NCBI GenBank assembly: GCA_907165135.1
Contig: OU015568.1
Span: 14,705,208-14,769,207 of the forward strand
Direction: 5' to 3'
DNA: 64,000 bases
Source: Oikopleura dioica
Lineage: Eukaryota; Chordata; Appendicularia; Copelata; Oikopleuridae
Position numbers and translations under genes: made by a program. Shown here in pieces: positions 11,430-21,397 of this stretch (position 1 is the stretch's first letter; every line of letters starts with the position of its first letter). Below the pieces are notes generated by a model. That model worked only from the letters and a program-made list of their open reading frames with translations. It did no database searches and was not told the DNA's origin.

Positions 11430-12525
11430 ATGTCAGATTGGGGTGGGTTTTCGGACGCAGAACTTCGCCACCTCCGAAGTGGCGGCGATTCAACAGCGAC
11501 CAAAGCTAAACCAGCCTCGTCCAAATCGCCGAAAAAGGCACTCGCCGCTAAAAAGACCTCAAAGCCAAAACCGCCGAAAAAATTACCTGATGAAGCCCTC
11601 CTTCCTACTAGTACAAACGCTGAACCAGCTAAACAGGAACCCAAAGAAGAAATCCAAGTGAACAAAGTTGACACCTCATCAAATCAACCTGAAGTAGTAA
11701 GTTTGCGAATCAGCTGACTGTTTTTGATTGAATTTAGCCGGATTTTATTGAAGAAGAAGTGGCCGAGCAAAAGAAAAAGATGGAGATCCAAGAAGTCGAG
11801 AAGATCCAAAAAGAGATGGAGGAGAAGAATAAAAGGCGAAGAGCCGCTCTAGCTCAAGAGGTCATCTCTCGCCAAAAGAAAGCTGCATTGGAAAGCAAAA
11901 TGCTCGCGACGATTCAGGATGAATTAGGTTTGATTCAATGTGCTTTCGTTTTGGAAATTTGTATTTAGTTAAATTGGATAACCTGCTTAATGCGGACGTT
12001 GCCGTAATCCGCGATCAAATCGACAAGGCTTGCGTAGAATTTAGCGAAGCAAATCGTCGATTTCAAACAGCAGAGAAAGAGTACGTCGATGCTAAGTTCG
12101 ACCTCCAGCAAAAACTGAGACAAAGGTAGGGGAAAATTATGGAGTGAGTCAAGTCATCATTGAAGGACAACCTGACCGAGCATCTCATGGATCTGATCCA
12201 GATGAACGAAGAGCGGAAACAGAAAAAGCTCGAGGAGTTGACATTCAAGCTGAGCATGGACCCAGAAATCGTGGCGAAACGAGAGGCAGAAGCTGCGGAG
12301 AAACTCCGACTGGAACAAGAGGCGAAGGAAAAGGCAATCGCTGAAGCAAAGAAAAAAGCAGCTGAAGAAGCTGAGAAAAATTCACAGAGCACTGAAGCAC
12401 CTGAAAACACCACTGAAAACACTGATGAGGCGGCACCTGCTGCCTCTCCGACGCCCCAAGAAATCTCAAGAGATCAACCTGCTCAAGACCTATCAAAGCC
12501 TGCTGCTGAAACTCCATCGAGCTAA
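11430..12525 (+). CDS. GORAB: RAB6-interacting golgin (GORAB)
   Basis: GORAB is a trans-Golgi coiled-coil protein that interacts with RAB6 and SCYL1 and stabilises COPI on the Golgi. The N-terminus (MSDWGGFSDAELRHLR) matches the conserved WAGFSEEELRRLK opening. The central coiled coil holds MEEKNKRRRAALAQ, ADVAVIRDQIDKA and KDNLTEHLMDLIQMNEERKQKKLEEL, all collinear with GORAB. The linker and tail are Lys/Ala/Glu and Pro/Thr-rich. Introns read at 11697-11737 and 11928-11968. The third intron (about 12,126-12,165) does not keep the frame with GT-AG borders; one flanking G must be retained, giving GT-AA or TA-AG, unless a base is wrong in the assembly. Last of the seven same-strand genes at this end. 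Confidence 0.9.
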
Positions 12526-12883
12526 ACACTATCGAATCGATTTTACTATCTCCTTTAAGTTAACAATTACGCTTTCCTTTAAAACTTGACACCTTCGCCT
12601 TTTTATGGGATTTCTGCAATATACACCTTCTTCTTTCAATCCTCCCTTGAATATCAAACAGCATATTCACGGTTTAAATTTCTGTTTCTTTTCTGTGCCT
12701 TCCTTTAAATATATATAATCTGTTGATTCACAGTGCTCAAATTATACCCAGAAATCATTTGAGCGTATTTTTGATAGTTTATTTGCATGTTAGTTGATCA
12801 GGGTTTGGTACTTAGTCCGCCTCGAGCGACGGTACCGAATCGTTTATCGGGGCGTTGCATTTCGTAATAGCAGTAAATCAGGA
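12526..12883. other. Convergent intergenic spacer
   Basis: AT-rich spacer between the 3' ends of GORAB (+) and the Ig-domain gene (-). I see no open frame, repeat or RNA gene in it. Confidence 0.5.
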
Positions 12884-13865
12884 TTATAGCACTTGCACCG
12901 AAGAAGAAAAATACATGATGAGCATGTATCTGACGAAAAAGTGAGGCAGGAAGAGATCCGAATATGTTGCGCTAAATAAGGAAAATAAAGTTCCTGATGA
13001 GAAAGGACTTTGAGCTGTTAGCAGGGTAGGTGTTGTTAAGCAAACCTGACGACAGATTCTTTTCTTTTTCGGCAACTGCATTAATTCCATTCTGAGCGTA
13101 GCAGACAATCACTTGATCCCATTTTGTTTCTTTAGGGATGATTGCGATTCCGTCGGTAACATCCAAACTCTCGCCCTTGTAGCTTTTGGAGATTTCCTTT
13201 TGCACCAAGCTATTGACCCCAATTATCGGCGTCGGATACCCAGATGCAGTACAGTTAAGCACATTCTCGTCTTTGAACATTCTCTTTAGTCGGGCTTTAC
13301 TACGATTAGTCGATATAATTTTTTAATTTGTGGCCCTTTCCTGATCTCCAATCATTGAAACTGTTGGAGGATGAAGAACATTCAATTTTGCCGTCGATTC
13401 TGAAAAGAATTATTGTAGCTGGTGAATCTAGCTCTTCGGAGCTAGCCTTACCTCTTTCAATGTCGTCCCGCTCGTCTGCATAGACACATTTTACTTCTGA
13501 TTGATGCATGTCCCGGGTAATTGGCTCAGTCAAAGTCAATGAAACTTCGCATACAGTTTGATTATTGATATTTTCACAGACCATATCAGCGGCGCTGTTT
13601 CTTCGTTGTCCATCGAAATAAAACGTCAAGTCAGTGGATTCTTCGTGAGGAACATTCGCTTTACATATTGCTACTCTCTGTGGATGTTTAGGGTCTATCG
13701 GATTGAGTTTAAAAAGCAAGTGGTTAATTCATTACCATTTTCGGGATCGCAGCCTTCTGTCGCTTCACAATTAACATCGCTGGAGAAGATTTTGTCCACT
13801 ACAGTTATTTCTTGTGCATACGAAAAAATTAACAGAAAAAGCGATGTTGTTGAGATTCCTCTCAT
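12884..13865 (-). CDS. Secreted or membrane-attached immunoglobulin-domain protein
   Basis: Reading down from 13,865 the product starts with a signal peptide (basic MRG followed by a hydrophobic LFLLIFSYAQ), then a first Ig-like domain (cysteines in VAICKA and VKCVYA about 60 residues apart), then a second with LNCTASGYPTP and VIVCYAQNG, the typical Cys-x-A-x-G-x-P and Y-x-C spacing of an I-set or V-set fold. The end is a hydrophobic and aromatic stretch (RYMLIMYFSSSV) with no charged tail, compatible with a short anchor or GPI signal. Introns are short; the one joining the two Ig domains (near 13,300) lacks a good GT donor and may use GA. I cannot assign a specific orthologue; nectin or cell-adhesion-like proteins are possible. 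Confidence 0.7.
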
Positions 13866-14197
13866 TGTTCCTTTGTTTCACGAGTGAGCCGAAGGAGTCG
13901 GATTATCATCGCACTAGTATAATAAAAGAACTTTTATGATGACGATCACCTTGCCCTGGAGTCAGTTGATTGACTCATGATCATATTTCTATATGTTAAG
14001 AATGGTTTGACATATTTTAGTCTAGAAGAAGTTCAATTCAGAATAAATATTCTCAGTTCATATATTCAGAAAATAAATTTGCCCATAAAACAGCCATTCT
14101 TTTCATCGGTCTCTCCGTCAAATTTGCTCAAGTGAAAGTACCAAAATGTTCTTCATTCTTCCCGAAGATTACCGAAAAAGATTCAAGAGAAAGAGTC

Positions 14198-16470
14198 ATG
14201 TCTTGTGATAGTCGCAATCCGACTATCCAAGAGTACTGCGATTTCCGGCTACGAAATATCCCCTATGGAAGCGATGTTAAACCACAGTCTTGCTACGATC
14301 GACCAGTCGACGACGCAGGAAATGCTAGACTTGTTCTTGAGTGGGGAGACTGGCTTGTTATTGGCGTTTATTTTGTGATCGTACTTGGAGCAGGTCTTGG
14401 CATTTCTCTCGTCGGAAAGAAGAAGGCTTCTTCGTCAGCTGCAACAGACTTTCTTCTCGCAGGCCGATCCATGTGGTTTCTACCTGTCGCGTTCTCTCTA
14501 TACAGCTCGAATATTGGAAGCTCTTCCTTTATTGGCTTGGCTGGATCAGGAGCCGCTGCTGGCATCGCAGTTGGTGTGTTTGAGTGGAATGCGATGATTT
14601 GCTTACTGATGCTTGGCTGGCTTTTCGTTCCAGTCTATCTTGCATCTGGAATCAAAACGATGCCAGAGTTTCTCCAACGTCGATTTCCAGGAGAGCGAAT
14701 TCAGCTTTATTTAGCAGTTTTGTCTCTCTTCATTTATATTTTTACGAAGATTAGCGCAGATTTATTCTCTGGCTCTTTATTCATTTCTCTTGCGATTCCA
14801 TCATTGAATTTATATGTGGCTATCATCATCCTCCTTGCTATCACTGCTGCGTATTCTGTCGCCGGTGGATTGAAGGCTGTCATTTACGTTGAAGCTCTTC
14901 AAACTGTCATCATGGTTATCGGTTCAGTCATTATGGCGGTTTATGCGTTCAATGAGATTGGAAGCGAGAATGAGTCTGCATGGGACAGTCTCTGGGCCAA
15001 GTACAACTGCTCGATTCCTTCTGACTACCTTTCGCCTCTAGAAACGCAGAATGGCGATGCATGTGGTGCCGTTAGAGATGATTTCGATCATGTTCTGCGA
15101 GCACCCGACGCAGATCTACCCTGGCCAGGTGCAATTTTCGGCTTGACTGTCATTGCAACATGGTATTGGTGTACTGATCAAGTGCTTGTTCAACGCTGTT
15201 TAGCTGCGAAAAACTTGTCCCATGTGAAGTTAGGATGTGTTATTGCTGGACTTATCAAAGTAACACCAGTGTTTTTGATGGTGTTTCCAGGAATGATTTC
15301 TCGCATCTTATTTACCGATGAAGGAATCAGTTATTAAATCAAAGCATAATCCAATTTGTATATTTATAAATAGAAAAATTTGACATTGAAAACATAAAAT
15401 AACTTTTCAAAGTTGCTTGCGTTGATCCTGACAATTGCAAGTCTTACTGCAATTCTAACATTGGCTGCTCAAATATCGCTTATCCTACACTAATTCTTCG
15501 TCTTTTACCAGCAGGATTACGAGGAATGCTCATGGCGGTCATGCTCGCCGCTCTCATGAGTTCTCTCACCTCAACGTTCAATTCTGGTGCTACGTTATTT
15601 ACTCTAGGTGCTTCTATTCATTCGATCTTTTTGTGATTTTGTTGTAGACATCTATGCAAAAATTCGCAAAAATGCCTCACAAGCAGAACTGCTAATTATC
15701 TCAAGGCTTACAATGCTTGCACTCTGCGGTATTTCAATTCTTTGGCTTCCTATCGTTCAAAATTCATCTGACGGACAGCTTTTTGACTACATTCAAGCAA
15801 TCACATCGTATCTCGGCCCACCAGTTGTAACAATTTTCGTTCTTGGCATATTCTGGCCGCGTTGCAACGAGCCAGGCGCTTTTTGGGGGCTTTTATGTGG
15901 ACTAATTATTGGTCTGACTAAAATGCTACTTGAATTCACGCAACCAACAGGGCTATGTGGCGATACGCTTCCAAACCCTTTGGTCTTGTCGAAGATGCAT
16001 TATTTACATTTTGCGATTTTATTGGCATTTTTAACGGTGATCATCGCAGTTGTCGTATCACTTTTGACTCCGCCGCTCGACCCAAGGTAAGGAAGTAGAC
16101 AAAGCTGGTGATAAAAATTCTAAGATATCTACCACGAATGACATACTGGACTAGGTTTTCTAATAAAAGGCGCAAATCTATTAGCGACTTGAAACCTAAG
16201 GAGGAAATCTCTCAAGCAGGTAAAAACTCAAAATTAACGAATTCATGTTTTGTTCAAGAAGTGCCAAAATGGCTGAAATGCCTTGTTCGTGAAAATAAAA
16301 CTTCCTCTGAAGAAATTTCCATCGCAGAAGAACAACCGAACGAGGAACATGATGTCGAAGTGGATCCCTGTGAAATTCTCAAGGAGGAAAAGTCGTGGAA
16401 CATTGCAGCGAACGTTGCTGCTGTTTTTCTAGCTGTTTCATGTGTGTTTTTGCACGCATATTTCGCATAG
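14198..16470 (+). CDS. SLC5 family Na+/glucose (or inositol)-type cotransporter
   Basis: A sodium/solute symporter of the SGLT/SMIT branch of SLC5, expected in the plasma membrane with 14 transmembrane helices. Diagnostic stretches include [41 protein letters not shown], the [14 protein letters not shown] helix, [41 protein letters not shown] and [18 protein letters not shown]. The C-terminal helix 14 is separated from helix 13 by a long cytosolic loop, as in SGLTs. Exons read 14198-15323, 15413-15607, 15648-16086, 16125-16470. The first intron is 89 bp and appears to begin GA rather than GT. An in-frame non-ATG extension reaches further 5', so the start at 14198 is a choice. The substrate cannot be told from sequence alone. 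Confidence 0.92.
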
Positions 16471-16480
16471 ATTTCATTTG

Positions 16481-16486
16481 AATAAA
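16481..16486 (+). promoter_or_regulatory. Polyadenylation signal AATAAA after SGLT gene
   Basis: AATAAA 11 bases after the stop codon of the SLC5 gene. Confidence 0.5.
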
Positions 16487-16675
16487 AGGTAGTTTTTTCA
16501 CAACAGTAACGTTTATATCGCACATCGTTTCCGTTTGATGTACTAGTTCGTTTTTCGGGTGTTTTCTTTTGGGACATAAAAATACTCAGGTTCTTCAAGG
16601 CTTGAGTTTGAGAAAATGAAGCCATCATTATTCATCGGATAAACTCTTTTGAAAAATCTAAAAGCCGGGAAAATA

Positions 16676-16702
16676 CAGTTGGTATCCATCTTAAGAGGCC
16701 TT
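16676..16702 (+). repeat. 5' terminal inverted repeat of pogo-like element
   Basis: Starts CAGTTGGTATCCATCTTAAG and is the inverted match of 19,191-19,217, with about four mismatches in 27 bases. Confidence 0.85.
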
Positions 16703-17586
16703 TTGAGATGACAAGGGCTGAGAGAAAGTCCTCTTAAGTTGGAACATTTCGAGTCAATTTAGGAATACATATTTTAAAATTCTTTTCTCACTAATGTCGA
16801 AGCTAAGCAGCATTACTGAAGTCAAAATTTGGACATTTGATGGAAAAATTGATCATGATTATTGTTTCCAGAACAAGGCGCGCACTTATGTTTTTAATTT
16901 TAAGGACCCCCATCAAGAATCGCGAAAATAGGGCATCTTAGTGAAAGTTTTCTCTAAAACTATCTTAGCCAGACCCTTAATTTTAATTGCATCCTTTAGA
17001 TCGAACCCTCTACTGCAACCGTTCCCTTTAAGATGATCTCTCGATGCCAAATTTAAGGTTATACAGGCCGTTAAAGGTAAAGTTGCTTAGTGAACGTTTT
17101 TTGGGGTTTTCGTTGGGGTATACCCTTAATATTTTTCATGGTAAAGTTAACGCCCTTAGCTACGACCGTTTGCTTTTTGAGAGTTTTTGTCGACGAACTT
17201 AAGGAAGACAGCCCCTTTAAAATTTTATAAGTCGAATCTTAGTCGAATTTCCAGATTTTAATTTTCAGTAATTATTGCCTAAATTGCCCTGAATAACGTT
17301 TTTATACTCGTGTTTATGATAGAAATAGTTTTTATGGTTGGTATACCCTTAATTACCATTAAAAAATAGCGAACTAAAGATTTTTAGGAAATGGACAATG
17401 TTAATTTTCAATTTTTGAAGGCATTTTCTGCCAAAATTTTCTATAAGATCAAAAAATTTTCTGAATTAAAGTTGTTCCTCGTGGTCTAAACAACCCAAAA
17501 AGCAAAAAAATTTGAAAATTTTGACTTTTTCATCTTGATGGGGGTCCTTAACTTGTTCATTCCTCGAAAAATATTTTGCTGGAAAC

Positions 17587-19187
17587 ATGTCCGAAAAGAG
17601 AATTCGCATGACGATGGCCGAGAAAAAAGTATGCAGAGATTTTGGTGAAAGGTGCAAACAAAAGAAATGCTAAAAGGCTGTAAATGAGCTCTATCGAAAA
17701 GAGCATGGACAAGATATTCCGAAATGTACATTTACAAACCTTTATAACAAAAGGTTTACGATCCTGTCATCGAAAACGAAGCACAAATACCAACTCACGC
17801 AGAAGAAATCTGCATCAATGCAAAAGCTCGAAGAAAAAATCAAGCAACTATACCCGAAACGCCAATATAAAATGAGACTTCGTGGAGTCGCGAGATGGTT
17901 ACGAAAAATGATCGATGAAAACTTCCCCGATGACAAAGAGATACAGGATCTATGTATTTCCAAACGCTTTGTCAAAAGAATAATACGTGACTATGGAAGA
18001 AAAACCTCCAAGAAAACTGATGTTATATTTCTCAGTGAAGAAGAGAAAAATTTCGAAATTCAGCGTTTACGATCCTGTCGTTCGAATTATCCATTGAGGT
18101 GAGGATTTGATAATTTATTTTTGAAATCATTAAATTATAGTGCTATTCTGAACTGTGACAAGACAGGCGTCAGCCGAGAGATTGACACGCGAAATCGTAT
18201 CCTGCTTGGATCAGATGATCAACTCTCGAAAATTGCTCATCAAAAAGAGCGGTTTACATATATCCCGACAATCTCTGCGTTTGGGCCGCTAAAAGATTAC
18301 CGCCCCGCAATCATAATAAGAAATCAAGGAAGTAAATGGAAAGGCGCACCAAGAAAGCAGATAGAACGAGTGGCCAACCCAAACTTCGACAACTCCAAGC
18401 CCTCCTCCTCTAAAAATCTCAAATTTCATGAAATAGAATTTCGAGATTTTAAAGGTAAAAATTGAAAAAAACAAAGCTTATTAATTTTAAGATTTTCGAC
18501 TATACTGGAATTCCTCCGCCTGGTGTACAAGAGCGATATTTATTCTGGAGCTGACTCGTCTTTCGGCGTTTTTGAAAGAAAAAAATCCATCGCAGCGTTA
18601 TTTGATGTATATCGATAACTGTCCGGCTTACAAGCTTCTTCCACAATTTAAAAATCTGCTACTACCTCGATGATTTTATCGTCGATCACGATCATCTTAA
18701 TATCACAGAGGAAGAGCTCGTGAGAAAAGCCAACGAAATCTTCACTTACATGAATCCAGCAATCTTCAAGCGAAATTGGATCAATACTGGACTGATTAAA
18801 GAAGAAGAATACGAGGAGAATGTTGAAGACGTCGAGGGCTTGGACGTTTTCGAAAGTATCTTGGAGAAAGAAGACGAAGAAGAATTGATCGAGCATTTCC
18901 TGGCGCTTCAGATCGATGATACACAAGCTGCGACCCCGATGGATATTGAGGAAGAACCTCAAATTCCAGGTTCAGATGAAGCCGACATTGCAAAGCCATC
19001 GCCTTCAAAATGGCCAGAAAAGCAGTCAAAGATTTCGAGTTTCTTTACTGTAAAAAAAAAATGCTTAATGACTCACTGTTTGCCAAGATATTTCCCGAAA
19101 TTTAATAAAAATCATCAAGAAAGTCCTCTTAAGTTGGAACTTTTTAGGATGACAAAATTAGCCAAATTGACGCAAAAGTCCTCTTAA
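17587..19187 (+). pseudogene. pogo/Tigger-type transposase, inactivated
   Basis: From the ATG at 17,587 one frame runs to 18,098 through an N-terminal helix-turn-helix region (CENP-B/pogo-like spacing) but has an in-frame TAA at 17,671-17,673. An intron at 18,099-18,140 leads to a DDE_1 catalytic core: first Asp in NCDKTG, second in MYIDNCPAY (Asp at 18,613-18,615). The third catalytic Asp region (the QPxDQG block of the family) is missing; instead the frame breaks at about 18,668 and reopens into an acidic C-terminal tail. That tail ends with QSKISSFF (19,023-19,046), a consensus PCNA-interacting PIP box (Q-x-x-I-x-x-F-F). With a stop codon, a lost catalytic residue and a frame break the gene cannot give active transposase. 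Confidence 0.8.
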
Positions 19188-19190
19188 GTT

Positions 19191-19217
19191 AGGGCCTCTT
19201 AAGATGGGTAACCACTG
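19191..19217 (+). repeat. 3' terminal inverted repeat of pogo-like element
   Basis: Ends GATGGGTAACCACTG and pairs with 16,676-16,702. A TA dinucleotide follows at 19,218-19,219. Confidence 0.85.
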
Positions 19218-19435
19218 TACTCCAAGATTTTCAATATTTACCTTAGATATGGCGAGTCCGGTGACAACACTGTTTCATTGTCCGATTCTTCTATTATTTC
19301 AACTAAATTTTTGTTAGCGATGATTTATCTTTATTATTATTTTTACCGAACGTGTCTTTTTTTGCTTCTATTAATTTCCGAGTTCTCAGGCAAAGTCCTT
19401 TTTGAAGGACAGTCTTCAGGTATTAAAGTACGCAA

Positions 19436-21034
19436 TTAAAGTATCTCATTACCTCTCGCATCCGAGTTTGCAATAATACCAACGGAGCCTTTCATCGAGT
19501 TTGCAAGACCAACCATTGCGGGTCCTATTTGTTGGAAGCTACTTCTTGACTTGGCGGCGATTATTTTTCTGTTCAACCAGCCCATTCGCGATCCAATGCA
19601 GAAGAGCTCACAAAGCTCGAGAAGGGAAACAAGAGATATCCCAAGAATGAGGCTCATTGCTCCACCCACATCTAAAGTCAAAATTCAATGTCTAAATGAA
19701 AACAGTTTAGACCTGAGAAAAGCTGGCTTATTTCGTAGTCTGCTTGTTCTTCGTGTTGCATTTCGTAGTTTTCTGGAAGCGAGATTCGTACTGAAGCCAA
19801 TGCAATATCTGGGAATCGTTTGAGCATCTCCGCTGTTTTATTCCGGAAGTTCTGATGCATCTCAGTGTAATAAACTGTTTTCTTATAAAAGAGCTCCGAG
19901 CAGGGGACCGGGCAAGTGCAGTTTGAATACATGAACTCCTTGAGAATGTGAGCGACGCATCTCGTGTGCTCGTGGTACATACAAACAGGGTAGTCAGTTG
20001 TCTTCGGAAAATATGGGACCCAACATCTGCACTTTTTGTATACTTCTTTGATCAAGCATTCGTAGTTGCAATTGTACTTGCTGTAGTGGTCGAAATAGGC
20101 AAGAGATCCGTTTTTGATGCACTCGGTGTAGGGCTGCCCAAGTTTGATGTTACGATGTTGCTGGAGAAACATGATTGGAACGATTCGGGAATTGACAGTA
20201 ATGCTAGTAAATTGAGTAGCTCAAACGTTCTAATCAAGATTCACCTTCTCATGGGGTCGAGAACAGTCTCTCCTTCGGGGTTGTAAAATATTGAGAATCC
20301 ATCCATGAACGAGTTCCAGCCGTATGTCCAGTCGCTTTGATTGTACGCCAGCACCATCTGCAATGACCGAAATCCATCGGGCGACTTGGACTTTATGTCC
20401 GGCACGGCAGCAAGATCCAATACTTGGCAGTTTCCATACAGAGTCAATGTGCGCTAGAAATGAATTTTAAAAAATGATCAAATGCTTCGTTTACCTTCCA
20501 CCACTTGGTACAGTCGTCTTTTTTGTACTTGCATGAGATCATAAGAAACGCAGAATACGTTTCGTTGTAGAAAGTTTCAAGATCGATGTGGTCAAAAAGC
20601 GACAGATCATGTTTGTACCCGTCGTGGTTGTGCCCGTAAAAATCCCACAGGGAGCAATTGTCTTTGATCTCATTACCACGATGTTGAATTCCCAACTCTG
20701 GGTGAAGTTTCATCAGTTTTTTTCGCGAGTGCATCGAGTTTAGACAAACAGTTATCACGGGAAAAGAGTCGACCTCATACTTCGCTCGATCCTTTATTGA
20801 ATGCGGGTACTGAACATTTACTAGAACTTTGAGCAGTATCAACAATAGTCGAACCTGATAGTATTTGACTCCGATTCGCCAGATGTGATAGAAAGCGACA
20901 TAATTGCCACTAATGAAAACCATCGCCCACATAAGCCTTCTCGGAATACTGATCTTGTTCGCAAAAATATACTTTAACCAGCCGCAAGAGCTCCCGCTAA
21001 TATCAAAAAAGTCTTCTTTTTTATCCTCACCCAT
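19436..21034 (-). CDS. DEG/ENaC family sodium channel subunit
   Basis: Amiloride-sensitive Na+ channel family (ENaC/ASIC/degenerin); the trimer sits in the plasma membrane. Reading from 21,034: a cytosolic N-terminus, a first membrane helix near WAMVFISGNYVAFYH, then a large extracellular domain with the family blocks FPVITVCLNS, CLIKEVYKKCRCW, CPVPCSELFY and several N-glycosylation sites. The second membrane helix is LDVGGAMSLILGISLVSLLELCE, which contains the selectivity-filter G-x-S (here GIS) and the conserved Glu. The first intron reads 20,454-20,494, and others lie at about 20,175-20,245 and 19,680. The family usually has about 500-600 residues, and this gene fits. Ligand or gating type cannot be told. 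Confidence 0.88.
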
Positions 21035-21397
21035 GGCGAAAAAGACTCTTTTCTATTCTGCAGTGGAGAATAGCGTTAATGGTTCTTTTATGCAGCGATT
21101 CAAAGGAAAATAAGGTTGCGACCGCATTTGACGTTTTGGGGTCTGATTAAAACGAAATAAAATTGCATAACAAGACACCAAGTGAAGTTCAATTACAGTG
21201 ATTTAATAGGATCCTGCACGCGATTTTTTCACTGAGCTTTTCAATTGCATCTTAATTTTGCTTATGCCAAAGCTCGTTTATTCTGCAATGTTGGAGAGTC
21301 TTCTGGATGATCAAGTCTGGATCACAGCTGACGCGTGTGAACCCGTGTAGGTGTGCTGCCTATTTTGGGGAAAATCTATTCTTGAGAAAAAAATAGC
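21035..21397. other. Divergent intergenic spacer, DEG/ENaC and F-box genes
   Basis: AT-rich interval between two divergent start codons, so it should hold both promoters. No TATA-like or repeat structure stands out. Confidence 0.4.

Larger units (their letters stand above)
16676..19217 (+). mobile_element. Decayed pogo/Tigger-type DNA transposon (2,542 bp)
   Basis: The element is bounded by about 27-bp terminal inverted repeats and flanked on both sides by TA (16,674-16,675 and 19,218-19,219), the target duplication expected for the Tc1/mariner superfamily. It carries one + strand transposase-like gene with a DDE_1 fold. Close to each end there are extra direct copies of an AAGTCCTCTTAAGTT motif (at about 16,727, 19,121 and 19,176), possible sub-terminal transposase-binding sites. 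The interval 16,740-17,580 inside the element is AT-rich and has no convincing coding content. Confidence 0.85.
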
